64,000 nt of DNA. It comes from Streptomyces tropicalis (lineage in GTDB: Bacteria; Actinomycetota; Actinomycetes; Streptomycetales; Streptomycetaceae). Of this stretch, positions 1 to 9,612 are shown one piece after another (positions within the stretch are counted from its first letter, which is position 1; every line of letters begins with the position of its first letter). Made by a program: the position numbers and the translations under genes. The DNA lies in contig NZ_JARJBB010000004.1 in NCBI RefSeq assembly GCF_029269835.1, forward strand, positions 434,001 through 498,000, written 5' to 3'. Below the pieces are notes generated by a model. It was given only the letters and a program-made list of their open reading frames with translations, did not search any database and was not told the DNA's origin.

Positions 1-1
1 C

Positions 2-142
2 CACGGACTGGAGATCGTGCGGGCCGTCAGCCAGGACTTCGTCGTTCGCCGCGAACGGGCGGGCAAACGCGTGTCGGCCCGCGTCGCCCTGCGCGACGAG
101 GACATCGCACCCCACCCGCACCTCCACCGCCACTCCGCCTGA
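2..142 (+). CDS. C-terminal end of a GHKL ATP-binding regulator (partial)
   Basis: Only the last 46 residues lie in the window, and the frame is open to the left edge. The opening HGLEIVRAV followed by a basic, Val-rich strand resembles the last ATP-lid and strand elements of HATPase_c_2 (RsbW-like anti-sigma/serine kinase) or histidine-kinase ATPase domains. A His-rich tail (HPHLHRHSA) follows. The next gene is convergent. Family assignment rests on one short motif, so the exact type (anti-sigma kinase or sensor kinase) cannot be settled here. Confidence 0.55.
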   Translation, partial: HGLEIVRAVSQDFVVRRERAGKRVSARVALRDEDIAPHPHLHRHSA

Positions 143-190
143 TCCCGGGCGGCGGGCCGGGGACCGGGCGGTGCGGTGCACGCCCGGCCG

Positions 191-211
191 GGGCGGCCCA
201 GGGGGCCGCCC
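191..211. terminator. Putative bidirectional terminator hairpin
   Basis: An 8-bp perfect stem (GGGCGGCC / GGCCGCCC) with a 5-nt loop sits between the convergent ends of the partial gene (stop 142) and the membrane-protein gene (stop 217). There is no T tract, which is usual for Streptomyces terminators. Confidence 0.5.
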
Positions 212-216
212 GCCGG

Positions 217-1632
217 TCACCAGCCCGTCAGGAGCAGGTGGTTCACCAGCAGGGCGGTCACCGCCTGGGCGGTGAGCCAGGCCCGGGGACGGGGGAGCAG
301 GGCGCAGGACGGCAGCAGCCACACGGCGAACGGCAGCCAGATGCGCTCCGTCTCCGCCTTGCTCATGCCGGACAGGTCCGCGACGAGCAGCGCCAGCAGG
401 GCGCAGAGGACGAGCACGGCCAGGCGCACCTCGGGGCGGACACGGCCGCCGCCCCGGGCCGCCCCGGCCGCTCCTTCCCGGCGCCCGCCCCACGGACCGC
501 CGTACCGGACCAGCTCGCTCCGGTGACGGAACAGGGCGCCCGCCGCCCGGCCCAGCCCGGCCACCGTCGCGAGGCCGACGACGAACACGGTGCAGGCCAG
601 GTTCGCCCACACCCAGTAGCCGTACGGCCGGATGCCGCCCACTCCCTGGTAGTAGCGCCGGACCAGCAGGCGATAGGCCTCCCACCAGTCGAATCCGAGG
701 GCGGTGAACACCGCCGGCACCACCGCCGCTCCGGCGAGCAGGAACGGGAGCGCCCGCACCCGTGCCCCCGGCCGGCCCGGCGCCACCAGCAGCACGCCCG
801 CCCCGATCAGCACGAACAGCGTGAGCCCGTACGACAGGTAGCAGGTCAGGCCGAACAGCAGCCCCGCGCCGAAGGCGGCCGCCGCGCGGGCGGACGCCGT
901 GCCGCACGTCGACGCGAGCGCGAGTAGCGCCACCGACCAGGCGGCCACCGCCGCGAAGTATCCGTCCGCGGACGCGCCCACCCACACCGCCCCCGGCGCC
1001 AGGGCCAGGAACGGCGCCGCCCGGCGGGCAGGTTCCTCCCCGGCCGTCCGGCGCACCGCCACCAGCGCCGCCACGCAGGCCGTCGCGCCGACGGTGATGC
1101 ACCAGGCCCCGGCCCAGCCCCCACCGCGCAGCCCGATCCGGTCGAGCAGCACGAAGGTGAGCGTCGCGGCCGGCGGATGCCCGGCGATGTGGGCGGGCCA
1201 GGGAGCCGGCGCCCCCTCCACGATGTGGTGGGTGAAGTCCCGCAGCGCCGCCGGGATGTCGTGGAAGCGGCCGACGACCCGCAGGTACTCGTTGCCCGTG
1301 GTCAGCCGGGTGGCCACGCCACGCCGCCAGCCGTCGACCAGGGCCAGCGACCAGGTCCACGCCAGCGCCGTCCCCCAGGAGGCCGCGAGCAGCGCCCGCC
1401 ACCGCAGCCGCCCGGCGAGCACCGGCCCGTACGCCACACCGGCCGCCGCCACCAGGACGGCGGCCGGTGTGCCCGGGCCCACGTGGGGGTCCCAGTCGGC
1501 GAACAGCGGCGGCCAGTGGACGAAGAGGGTGCGGCGGCCGGACTCGATGGAGCGGCCGACCAGGACGGCCGCCACGACGAGAAGAACGGCGGCCGCGGCG
1601 GCGGACAGATCGCGCAGGACAGGACGGGTCAC
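217..1632 (-). CDS. Multi-spanning integral membrane protein, GT-C-like
   Basis: A 471-residue protein with about ten hydrophobic segments from an N-terminal helix (residues 10-25) onward. An extracytoplasmic-looking loop near residues 130-155 contains THH and HPPA motifs, reminiscent of GT-C polyprenyl-dependent glycosyltransferases such as PIG-M/ArnT-like proteins, but I see no decisive catalytic signature. The GTG start at 1632 has no clear Shine-Dalgarno sequence and could be leaderless. It is divergent from the molybdopterin oxidoreductase. With the glycosyltransferases at 4.4-5.8 kb it suggests a cell-envelope glycan locus. Membrane location is well supported; enzymatic role is inferred. 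Confidence 0.75.
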   Translation of the reverse strand: MTRPVLRDLSAAAAAVLLVVAAVLVGRSIESGRRTLFVHWPPLFADWDPHVGPGTPAAVLVAAAGVAYGPVLAGRLRWRALLAASWGTALAWTWSLALVDGWRRGVATRLTTGNEYLRVVGRFHDIPAALRDFTHHIVEGAPAPWPAHIAGHPPAATLTFVLLDRIGLRGGGWAGAWCITVGATACVAALVAVRRTAGEEPARRAAPFLALAPGAVWVGASADGYFAAVAAWSVALLALASTCGTASARAAAAFGAGLLFGLTCYLSYGLTLFVLIGAGVLLVAPGRPGARVRALPFLLAGAAVVPAVFTALGFDWWEAYRLLVRRYYQGVGGIRPYGYWVWANLACTVFVVGLATVAGLGRAAGALFRHRSELVRYGGPWGGRREGAAGAARGGGRVRPEVRLAVLVLCALLALLVADLSGMSKAETERIWLPFAVWLLPSCALLPRPRAWLTAQAVTALLVNHLLLTGW

Positions 1633-1744
1633 ACGGGCACGCTAGGCGGCCGGAGCGGCGGGCGGGCGGCACACGGACCGGACGTCAGCGTTTCGTCATC
1701 GGTGCGGGCCCGCACCGAGGGCCGATCCGGCCTACCGTCGGACC

Positions 1745-2986
1745 ATGAGAGATCGACGGCCGCTCCCCACATCGCCCGGCTTCTGGCGCAGCCCGGTGCG
1801 CGGCTCCTGGTTCACCTCCGTGCTGGGCCTGGTCCTGCTGGCCGGCATCACCGTGCTGTTCGTGACGGGCCTGCTGTCGTACGCCGCGTACAACCCGAAC
1901 CTGTCGCCGGTGAACGACCAGACACCAGGCAAGGGCCTCCTCGGCTTCTACCTGTTCGCCTGGCCGACCCACCCGCACTGGCTGTACCGCCTCACCCAGG
2001 GCGTCCACGTCACGCTCGGCATCACCCTCATCCCGGTGCTGCTGGCGAAGCTGTGGTCGGTGGTGCCCCGGCTGTTCGCGCTGCCGCCGGTCCGGTCCGT
2101 CACCCACGCGCTGGAGCGGCTGTCGCTGCTGCTCCTGGTCGGCGGCGGGCTGTTCGAGTTCACCACCGGAGTCCTCAACATCCAGCTGGACTACGTCTTC
2201 CCCGGCTCGTTCTACCCGCTGCACTTCTACGGCGCCTGGGTGTTCTTCGCCGCCTTCGTCGCCCACGCGGCCCTGAAGACGCCCGCGGCGGTGCGCACCG
2301 TGCGGCGCATGCGCGCCGGCGGCGAGGAGGAGGGGGACCTGGTGGCCCCGCGGCCCGCCCCTCCCACGGTGTCCCGGCGGGGCGCGCTGTGGCTGGTCGG
2401 CGGCGGATCGCTGCTGCTGTTCGTCACCAGCGCGGGCCGCAGCTTCGACGGGCTGCTGCGGCAGACCGCGCTGCTCACCCCGCACGGCGGGGCGGAACCG
2501 GGCAGCGGCCCGGGCGGCTTCCAGGTCAACAAGACCGCCGCCTACGCCGGCATCACACCGGCGGAGACCCGTGCGGACACCTGGCGGCTCACCGTCACCG
2601 GCCGCACCGGCACCGTCCGGCTGACCCGGGCCGATCTCGAGCGGATGGCGCTGCACAGCGCGGCGCTGCCCATCGCGTGCGTGGAGGGCTGGTCGACCTC
2701 CGACCAGTGGTGGCGGGGCGTCCGGCTGCGCGACCTCGCCGCCCTGGTCGGCCACGGCGACCCGCCCGACGTGCTCGTGGAGTCGCTCCAGGCGCACGGC
2801 GCCTTCCGCCGGGCCGCGCTCCGCGCCGACCAGGTGGGCGACCCGCGCTCGCTGCTCGCCCTGTACGTGAACGGCGAGGACCTGACCCCCGACCACGGCC
2901 ACCCGGCCCGGGTCATCGTGCCCGCGGCGCCCGGGGTGCTCAACACCAAGTGGGTGGCCCGCCTGACCTTCGGGGAGCTGCGATGA
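1745..2986 (+). CDS. Membrane-anchored molybdopterin-dependent oxidoreductase (sulfite-oxidase fold)
   Basis: A 413-residue protein. About four N-terminal helices (residues 20-185) carry His residues in helix pairs (TQGVHVTLG; LHFYGAWVFF...AHAALK), like a small b-type cytochrome anchor. A fifth hydrophobic stretch (about 215-235) precedes the catalytic part. Residues 260-413 match the sulfite-oxidase Moco domain, with the Mo-ligand Cys312 in PIACVEGWSTSDQWW. The protein probably faces outward and passes electrons through the membrane. Its stop overlaps the next start (ATGA), so the two genes are coupled. The substrate is unknown. Confidence 0.85.
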   Translation: MRDRRPLPTSPGFWRSPVRGSWFTSVLGLVLLAGITVLFVTGLLSYAAYNPNLSPVNDQTPGKGLLGFYLFAWPTHPHWLYRLTQGVHVTLGITLIPVLLAKLWSVVPRLFALPPVRSVTHALERLSLLLLVGGGLFEFTTGVLNIQLDYVFPGSFYPLHFYGAWVFFAAFVAHAALKTPAAVRTVRRMRAGGEEEGDLVAPRPAPPTVSRRGALWLVGGGSLLLFVTSAGRSFDGLLRQTALLTPHGGAEPGSGPGGFQVNKTAAYAGITPAETRADTWRLTVTGRTGTVRLTRADLERMALHSAALPIACVEGWSTSDQWWRGVRLRDLAALVGHGDPPDVLVESLQAHGAFRRAALRADQVGDPRSLLALYVNGEDLTPDHGHPARVIVPAAPGVLNTKWVARLTFGELR

Positions 2987-3495
2987 ACCGCCGCCCGCCG
3001 CGGACCCCCGGGACCCCGGGCGACGCCCGGACGCCCGGCCTGCGCCGGCTCCCGCTCGGCAGCCCCCTCCACCTGCTCCTGCTCGCCTGCTCGTTCGCGC
3101 TCGCCGCCTACGCGGGAGTGCGGCTGCTGGCGGGCGACTGGCTCGGGGTGGCGCTGTGGTTCGTGGGCGCGGCGCTGCTGCACGACCTGGTGCTGCTGCC
3201 GCTGTACTCGGCGGCCGACCGTGCCGTGGTGCGGGCGGCCGGGGCCGTCGGCCGCCGGGAGTGGGCCCTCTACGTCCGGGTCCCGGCGGCCCTGTCCGTG
3301 CTGCTGCTCCTGGTGTGGTTCCCGCTGATCAGCGGGATGGTCGATCAGAGCTACCGGCTGGCCGCCGGGCTCTCCGCGGACGGCTTCCTCGCCCGCTGGC
3401 TGCTGATCACGGCCGTGCTCTTCGGCGGCTCGGCGCTGCTGTTCCTGCTGCGGCTGCGCAGGGCGGCGAAGGAGCGGCCGCCCGCGGTCCACTGA
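2983..3495 (+). CDS. Membrane protein coupled to the molybdopterin oxidoreductase
   Basis: A 170-residue protein starting at the ATG that overlaps the upstream stop by 4 nt. It has four hydrophobic helices (about residues 30-48, 55-75, 105-122 and 140-158) joined by short Arg-rich loops, and a basic C-terminus. I recognise no named domain. Tight coupling suggests it is an accessory or electron-transfer partner of the oxidoreductase; this is inference. Its last 145 bp overlap, on the opposite strand, the 3' end of the methyltransferase gene. Confidence 0.75.
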   Translation: MNRRPPRTPGTPGDARTPGLRRLPLGSPLHLLLLACSFALAAYAGVRLLAGDWLGVALWFVGAALLHDLVLLPLYSAADRAVVRAAGAVGRREWALYVRVPAALSVLLLLVWFPLISGMVDQSYRLAAGLSADGFLARWLLITAVLFGGSALLFLLRLRRAAKERPPAVH

Positions 3496-4457
3496 TCGAC
3501 GGCCCGCCAGCCCGTGACCGCCGCGTGGCGGAGCAGGGCCGGCGCGCCGACCCGCGCCCAGGGGAAGGAGCCGCCCCCGCCCTCCCGTATCCCGGACACG
3601 CCGACGACCTCCACCCGGACACGCTCGTCGACGTCGGCCGCGGACGTCTCGGCGATCAGCAGGCCGTCCGGCCGCACCAGCAGGCCCAGCCGCCGCAGCA
3701 GCGCGCGCGGGTCGCCGCCGATGCCGATGTTGCCGTCCACGAGCAGGGCGGTGTCCCAGCGGCCCGCGCGGGGGACCGGTTCGAAGACCGAGCGGCGCAG
3801 CGCGGGCCGCGCCCCCGTGTCCGGCTCCCCGGAGTGCTGCCGGCGCGGCGGGGCGCCCAGGCGGTGCAGGGTGTGGGCGACCGCGGCCTCGCTGACGTCG
3901 ATGCCCAGCACCCGGCGGCCGCGTACGGCGAGCGCCGCGACCAGCCGGCCGGGCCCGCACCCGACGTCGAGGACGGAGCCCTCGCAGCGGGCCAGCACCT
4001 CCAGGTCCACCGGATCCGGCTCGGCGCACCACCGCTCGACCTCCAGCGGCAGCAGCCACCCGTCGGTCCGCCGCAGGAACAGCGGCCCCCGGCCGTCGCG
4101 CAGCGCGACCGCGTAGGGCCCGGCGGCCTCGTCGGCGGCCCACGCGCCTGCGACACCGCCCCGCGCGCACCGAGCCTGCGCGGGCTCAGCCTGCGCGGTG
4201 CCGGTCGCGGCGGCGGACACGGTGTCGGACCGTGCGGCTTCGGCTTGCCCTGCGGCGGTGGCCGTGGCGGTGGCGGTGTCGGTCGGTGCGGTGCCGGTTC
4301 GAGCGGCTTCGGGCTGCGCGGGGCCGGTGACGGTTCCGGTCCGGTCGACTCCGGTCTCCGACGCGCCGGCGGCGGTGTCGGACGGTGCGGTGCCCGTCCG
4401 TACGGCCCCCGCCCGCGCGGTCCCGGCCGCCGGGACCGGCCCCTCCGCGGCGCTCAT
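3351..4457 (-). CDS. SAM-dependent methyltransferase with a low-complexity N-terminus
   Basis: A 368-residue protein; a class I methyltransferase core begins near residue 150 (glycine loop LDVGCGPG, acidic end of strand 2 in GIDVSEAA). The first ~85 residues are Ala/Thr/Gly repeats (TGTAPTDT-like units), unlike the core. The ATG at 4457 overlaps the stop of the upstream DUF2064 gene, which fixes the start. The frame continues 145 bp into the convergent membrane-protein gene, giving a Ser/Arg-rich tail after the expected end (GRSFAALR); this may be a run-on after loss of the native stop. The substrate is unknown; neighbours suggest a glycan or lipid pathway. Confidence 0.75.
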   Translation of the reverse strand: MSAAEGPVPAAGTARAGAVRTGTAPSDTAAGASETGVDRTGTVTGPAQPEAARTGTAPTDTATATATAAGQAEAARSDTVSAAATGTAQAEPAQARCARGGVAGAWAADEAAGPYAVALRDGRGPLFLRRTDGWLLPLEVERWCAEPDPVDLEVLARCEGSVLDVGCGPGRLVAALAVRGRRVLGIDVSEAAVAHTLHRLGAPPRRQHSGEPDTGARPALRRSVFEPVPRAGRWDTALLVDGNIGIGGDPRALLRRLGLLVRPDGLLIAETSAADVDERVRVEVVGVSGIREGGGGSFPWARVGAPALLRHAAVTGWRAVDQWTAGGRSFAALRSRSRNSSAEPPKSTAVISSQRARKPSAESPAASR

Positions 4458-5071
4458 CGGTCGCCGTCCGACGTGAGCCGGGCGAGCCGTGCGGCGAAGT
4501 GGCCGTGCGGGGCGCAGGCGGCGACCGCACGCGCGTCGGCGGCCGTGTCCACGTCCCGCAGCCGCCGCAGGTCCCGCACCCGCAGTCCCGCGGCGACCAG
4601 CCGCTCCCGTTGCAGGGCCCCCGTCCCGGCCGTCGACATGGGCACCCCGCGCAGCAGCGCCGGATCGGGGGAGGCCAGTCCGAGGGCCCAGAAGCCGCCG
4701 TCCTCCGCGGGACCGATGCAGGCGTCGCAGTCGGCGAAGTCCACGGTGAGCAGCTCCGGCGTCACCTGCGGGGTGTCCATCCCGATGAGCAGCGCCGGTC
4801 CGGTGCAGCCGGCGAAGGCGCCCGCCAACCGCTCGTCCAGGCCGCCCGCGCACTGCGGCACCACGTCGAAGCCGGGCGGCAGCCACGGGCCGGGCGTGCC
4901 GTCGAGCACGAGGACCCGCCGGACGGCGGGCGCCGCCGCCACCGCGCGCAGGGTGTCGGCGAGCGCGGCCTCGGCGAGCGCGGCCGCCTCCCGCGCGCTG
5001 AAGGGCGGGCTGAGCCGGGTCTTCACACGCCCCGGCCGCGGTTCCTTGGCGATGACGAGCAGGGTGGTCAC
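4454..5071 (-). CDS. DUF2064 / TIGR04282-type glycosyltransferase-like protein
   Basis: A 205-residue protein with a nucleotide-sugar-transferase-like fold. It has an N-terminal LLVIAKEPRPGRVKTRL (phosphate-binding Arg/Lys), IGMDTPQ near the middle and GPAEDGGFWALG, the signature motifs of the DUF2064 family (related to CofC/MobA-like transferases). The GTG start at 5071 overlaps the stop of the group 2 glycosyltransferase gene (GTGA), and its own stop overlaps the methyltransferase start. The three genes form one translationally coupled operon. The acceptor is unknown. Confidence 0.85.
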   Translation of the reverse strand: MTTLLVIAKEPRPGRVKTRLSPPFSAREAAALAEAALADTLRAVAAAPAVRRVLVLDGTPGPWLPPGFDVVPQCAGGLDERLAGAFAGCTGPALLIGMDTPQVTPELLTVDFADCDACIGPAEDGGFWALGLASPDPALLRGVPMSTAGTGALQRERLVAAGLRVRDLRRLRDVDTAADARAVAACAPHGHFAARLARLTSDGDR

Positions 5072-5802
5072 CGCAGGGCTCCTTCCCCGGCGCGCGGGGC
5101 CGGTTCGGCCAGGACCCGGCTCATGTCCCTCACCGCCTGCCAGGTGCCGCGCCAGGTCCCCGTCACCTTCGATGCGCCGGTGCGCGGCAGATACGGCACG
5201 TCGTGCTCCGTGATCCGCCAGCCGGCGTCGGCGGCCCGCACGACCATCTGCAGCGGGTAGCCGCTGCGCCGGTCGGTCAGACCGAGGTCGAGCAGCGGCG
5301 CCCGGCGCGCGGCGCGCAGCGGGCCGAGGTCGTGCAGGCGCAGGCCTGTGCGGCGGCGCAGCATCCGGGCCAGGGCGAGGTTGCCGGCCCGGGCGTGCGC
5401 CGGCCAGGCGCCCCGCCGCTGCGGGCGGCGCCTGCCGAGCACCAGGTCGGCCTCCCCGTCCAGCACCTCGCGGGTGAAGGGCACCAGGAGCGACGGGTCG
5501 AGGGAGGCGTCGCAGTCGCAGAAGCACACGACGTCGGCGGTGGCGGCGGTCAGCCCCGCGTGGCAGGCCGCCCCGAAGCCCCGGCGCGGTTCGGGCACGA
5601 CGGTCGCCCCCAGGTCGCGGGCCAGTGCCGCCGAACCGTCGGTGGAGCCGTTGTCGACGACGAGGGCGCGCCAGCCGCGCGGGATGCGGGCGAGCACCCA
5701 GGGCAGCGCCGCCGCCTCGTTCAGGCAGGGAAGCACCACGTCCACGGCGGCCGGTCCGGACGGGGCGGGGTCGGGGGGCGGGGGAGGGGGAGAGGTCGTC
5801 AC
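5068..5802 (-). CDS. Family 2 glycosyltransferase
   Basis: A 244-residue GT-A protein. It has DVVLPCLNEAAALP at the start of the fold, VVDNGSTDGS (nucleotide-binding Asp) and CFCDCDASLDP (metal-binding acidic motif). The C-terminal part contains no long transmembrane helix, so it is probably a cytoplasmic enzyme using polyprenyl-phosphate or membrane-bound acceptors, like dolichyl-phosphate-mannose-synthase relatives. I chose GTG 5802 because AGGG lies 8 nt upstream; GTG 5811 is an alternative. A Pro-rich leader (residues 4-15) is odd but short. It is first in the operon and divergent from the response regulator. Confidence 0.85.
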   Translation of the reverse strand: MTTSPPPPPPDPAPSGPAAVDVVLPCLNEAAALPWVLARIPRGWRALVVDNGSTDGSAALARDLGATVVPEPRRGFGAACHAGLTAATADVVCFCDCDASLDPSLLVPFTREVLDGEADLVLGRRRPQRRGAWPAHARAGNLALARMLRRRTGLRLHDLGPLRAARRAPLLDLGLTDRRSGYPLQMVVRAADAGWRITEHDVPYLPRTGASKVTGTWRGTWQAVRDMSRVLAEPAPRAGEGALR

Positions 5803-5926
5803 GGCTCTCACCCTACGAACGCGAACCGGGCATATCGGGCCACGACTGCTTACGAAACGCGGACGTCGGTCCCCGGGGCGGGTCGAACGGCGGCGCCGCC
5901 CGGGCGCACGGTGCGAGGCTGGACCC

Positions 5927-6745
<819 letters not shown>

Positions 6746-6747
6746 CG

Positions 6748-7860
6748 GTGCGCGACACCCTGCTCATCGCCCTGTACGCGTTCCTGGGCGCCGCCGCGAC
6801 CGGGCTGGCCGGGGCGGGGGTGCTGCGGCTCGTCCGGCGGCGCTCGCTCACCGCCTCGCTCACCGTGGTCGCGGCCGTGGCCGTGGGCGCGATGCTGGCC
6901 GGCACCCTGGCGGTGGCGGAGGCGATGTTCCTGTCCGGGCACGACCTGTCCGTCGTCACCACGGTCGCCGCGATGGCGGCGGTGGTGTCGCTGGCCACCG
7001 CGCTGCTGCTGGGCCGCTGGGTCGTGGCCCGCAGCCGTGAACTCACCCGCGCCGCCCGCTCGTTCGGCGACGGGGGCGACTTCTCCGCCCCGCACGGCCC
7101 GGCCACCGCGGAGCTGGAGTCGCTGAGCCGTGAGCTGGCCGCCACCAGCGCCAGGCTCGCCGAGTCGCGCGCACGCGAGCGCGCCCTGGAGTCCTCCCGC
7201 CGCGAACTCGTCGCCTGGATCTCCCACGACCTGCGCACCCCGCTCGCCGGACTGCGCGCCATGTCGGAGGCGCTGGAGGACGGCGTGGCCGCCGACCCGG
7301 ACCGCTACCTGCGGCAGATCCGCACCGAGGTGGAGCGCCTCAACGACATGGTCGGCGACCTGTTCGAACTCTCCCGCATCCACGCGGGCGCCCTCGCCCT
7401 GACCCGGTCCCGGATGTCGCTGTACGACCTCGTCGGCGACGCCCTCGCCGGCGCGGACCCGCTCGCGCGGGAACTGGGCGTGCGCCTGGTCGGCGACCGC
7501 ATCGAGGCGGTGCCTGTCGAGGTGGACGGCCGGGAGATGAGCCGGGTGCTGGGCAACCTGCTGGTCAACGCGATCCGCCGCACCCCCGCCGACGGCACGG
7601 TCGCCGTCGCCGCTGAACGCTCGCCCGACGGCGTCGTCCTCTCCGTGAGCGACGGCTGCGGCGGCATCCCCGAGGAGGACCTGCCCCGCGTCTTCGACAC
7701 CGGCTGGCGCGGCACCCACGCCCGGACGCCCCCGGCGGGTGCGGGGCTCGGCCTCGCCATCGTCCGCGGCATCGTGGAGGCCCACGACGGCCGGGCCGCC
7801 GTCCGCAACATCCCCGGCGGCTGCCGCTTCGAGGTGACCCTCCCCGCCGCCGGCGGCTGA
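6748..7860 (+). CDS. Sensor histidine kinase
   Basis: A 370-residue protein starting at GTG 6748 behind GGAGGGGAG. Two membrane helices (about residues 4-26 and 38-98 region, with a short linker) are followed by a HAMP-like segment. The HisKA H-box is AWISHDLRTPLAGL, and the HATPase has N-box NLLVNAIRR, G1 SDGCGGIPEEDL and G2 GAGLGLAIVRGIV. The second partner of the two-component system is immediately upstream. The minimal extracytoplasmic loop argues for intramembrane sensing. No other domain is visible. Confidence 0.92.
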   Translation: MRDTLLIALYAFLGAAATGLAGAGVLRLVRRRSLTASLTVVAAVAVGAMLAGTLAVAEAMFLSGHDLSVVTTVAAMAAVVSLATALLLGRWVVARSRELTRAARSFGDGGDFSAPHGPATAELESLSRELAATSARLAESRARERALESSRRELVAWISHDLRTPLAGLRAMSEALEDGVAADPDRYLRQIRTEVERLNDMVGDLFELSRIHAGALALTRSRMSLYDLVGDALAGADPLARELGVRLVGDRIEAVPVEVDGREMSRVLGNLLVNAIRRTPADGTVAVAAERSPDGVVLSVSDGCGGIPEEDLPRVFDTGWRGTHARTPPAGAGLGLAIVRGIVEAHDGRAAVRNIPGGCRFEVTLPAAGG

Positions 7861-7936
7861 GCCCGGCACCACCGCGACCCACCCGGTCCCGCCGCCGATC
7901 CGGCCGCACAACGACCGCCCAGCCCCCCGTCGCTCG

Positions 7937-7960
7937 CCGACCGGGCCCCCGCCCGGTCGG
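7937..7960. terminator. Bidirectional terminator hairpin
   Basis: A 10-bp perfect stem (CCGACCGGGC / GCCCGGTCGG) with loop CCCC lies between the convergent histidine kinase (stop 7860) and epimerase (stop 7987). Confidence 0.7.
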
Positions 7961-7986
7961 TCCCCGTTCCGTCGGCTCCCGCCCGG

Positions 7987-8994
7987 TCAGGTCCCCGTCG
8001 GAGCCGGACCCGCCGTCGCGAACTCGCGCATGCCCGCCGTGAAGTGGATCGTGGGCCGCCAGCCGAGGGCGGCCCGCAGGCGGGCGGAGTCGGCGGTGAT
8101 GTGGCGGACGTCGCCGAGCCGGTACTCGCCGGTGACGACGGGCTCCGGGCCGCCGTACGCCGCGGCCAGCGCCCGCGCCATCCCGCCCACCGTGTGCGGC
8201 TCGCCGCTGCCGGTGTTGTACACGGTCAGCGAGCCGGCCGCCGCGTCCGCCTCCAGGGCGGCGGCGACCGCCGCGGCCACGTCCCGCACGTGCACGAAGT
8301 CCCGCCGCTGCCGGCCGTCCTCGAAGACGCGCGGAGCCTCGCCGCGGGCCAGCGCGGAGCGGAAGAAGGAGGCGACGCCCGCGTAGGGCGTGTCCCGGGG
8401 CATCCGCGGTCCGTACACGTTGTGGTAGCGCAGCGAGACCGCGGAACCGCCGGTTGCCCGGGCCCACGCCGAGGCCAGGTGCTCCTGGGCCAGCTTGGTC
8501 GCGGCGTACACGTTACGCGGATCGGTGGGTGCGTCCTCGCCGACCAGGCCGGGCACCAGCTCGCCGGTGCAGTCCGGGCAGACCGGCTCGAACCGGCCCG
8601 CCGCCAGGTCCCGCTCGGCCCGCGGCCCCGGACGCACCACCCCGTGCCGCGGGCAGGTGTAGCGCCCCTCGCCGTACACGACCATGGACCCGGCCAGGAC
8701 CAGGTGCCGTACACCCGCCTCCGCCATCGCCGAGAGCAGGACGGCGGTGCCGAGGTCGTTGCGGGAGACGTACTCCGCCGCGTCGGCGACCCCGTCGCCG
8801 AGGCCGACCTGCGCGGCCTGGTGGCACACGGCGCCCACCCCGGACAGCGCGCGGGCGACCGCCTCCGGGTCGCGCACGTCCGCACCCGCGCCGGCGCGCA
8901 CGTCGAACACCACCGGTTCGTGCCCGCGTGCGGCGAGCGCGTCGACGACATGGGACCCGATGAACCCGGCACCGCCGGTGACCAGTACACGCAT
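7987..8994 (-). CDS. NAD-dependent nucleotide-sugar epimerase/dehydratase with Cys insert
   Basis: A 335-residue extended short-chain dehydrogenase. It has the N-terminal Rossmann motif TGGAGFIGSHVV, an LVLAGSMVVYG strand and the active-site YAATK. An insert around residues 115-150 contains CPRH and CPDC, a possible zinc knuckle; similar inserts occur in some dTDP-rhamnose 4-epimerase-like proteins. The ATG at 8994 starts directly with MRVLVTGG. It probably supplies a sugar nucleotide to the adjacent glycosyltransferases; the substrate is inferred, not shown. Confidence 0.85.
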   Translation of the reverse strand: MRVLVTGGAGFIGSHVVDALAARGHEPVVFDVRAGAGADVRDPEAVARALSGVGAVCHQAAQVGLGDGVADAAEYVSRNDLGTAVLLSAMAEAGVRHLVLAGSMVVYGEGRYTCPRHGVVRPGPRAERDLAAGRFEPVCPDCTGELVPGLVGEDAPTDPRNVYAATKLAQEHLASAWARATGGSAVSLRYHNVYGPRMPRDTPYAGVASFFRSALARGEAPRVFEDGRQRRDFVHVRDVAAAVAAALEADAAAGSLTVYNTGSGEPHTVGGMARALAAAYGGPEPVVTGEYRLGDVRHITADSARLRAALGWRPTIHFTAGMREFATAGPAPTGT

Positions 8995-9112
8995 GCGCCC
9001 ACGCTAGGCCGCGGACGGCCCGGAACCCCGCGCGCGACCCCGGCCCGTCACACCTCCGTAAGGCCTCACGGCCCCGGACGGCGGCATCGGGGATGCCGAT
9101 CCCGCGGCGCGG

Positions 9113-9547
9113 TCACTCCTTGTGCCGGATCGGGATGCTGTGCTCCTCAGCGGCGTCCTCCGCGGGCATCGGGAACCTCACCGTGAGGATGCCGTCCTCG
9201 TAGGCGGCGTGGATGTCCTTGTCCGCCGTGCCCCGCGGCAGTGCCAGGGAGCGGGCGAAGGACCCGTAGCGGAACTCGGAACGCTGCTTCTCCTCGATCT
9301 GTTCGCTGTGCTCGGCGCGGATGGTCAGCACGCCGTCCGCGACGGAGACCTCGATGTCCTGCTCGGGATCCATCCCCGGCAACTCGGCGCGCACCAGGTG
9401 CTCGCCGCTCTGGTCGAGTTCCTCGATACGGATGGCGTGCGTTCCGCTTCCCACCTTCCCGGAGAGCCAGGAGGGGATCCACGAATCGTCGAACCAGTCG
9501 AAGATGTCCGGCAGCGGCCGGTGTCGACGAGTGGGCGTCTCAGGCAT
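9113..9547 (-). CDS. hsp20: Small heat-shock protein (Hsp20/alpha-crystallin)
   Basis: A 144-residue protein. The alpha-crystallin domain spans about residues 45-135, with RAELPGMDPEQDIEVSV, YGSFARSLALP and the hallmark AYEDGILTVRFP. The N-terminus is aromatic (PDIFDWFDDSWIPSW), typical for oligomer-forming small chaperones, and the C-terminus ends in the IPI motif (SIPIRHKE). The ATG at 9547 follows GAAGGA. The promoter region carries a DosR/DevR-like box 66 bp upstream, as for mycobacterial hspX. It is divergent from the CoA-ligase operon. Confidence 0.93.
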   Translation of the reverse strand: MPETPTRRHRPLPDIFDWFDDSWIPSWLSGKVGSGTHAIRIEELDQSGEHLVRAELPGMDPEQDIEVSVADGVLTIRAEHSEQIEEKQRSEFRYGSFARSLALPRGTADKDIHAAYEDGILTVRFPMPAEDAAEEHSIPIRHKE

Positions 9548-9612
9548 GGCCGCATCCTTCCGTCGGTCTTCCCTGCCTCTCTCCACGCTCGGCACCGCGC
9601 GCGCCGGGCCAT

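Noticed and set aside
1710..1730. GGGCCGATCCGGCCT upstream of the molybdopterin oxidoreductase as a third DevR-like box
   Set aside because: Palindromic, but it lacks the GGGAC half-site and could be chance in 70+% GC DNA.
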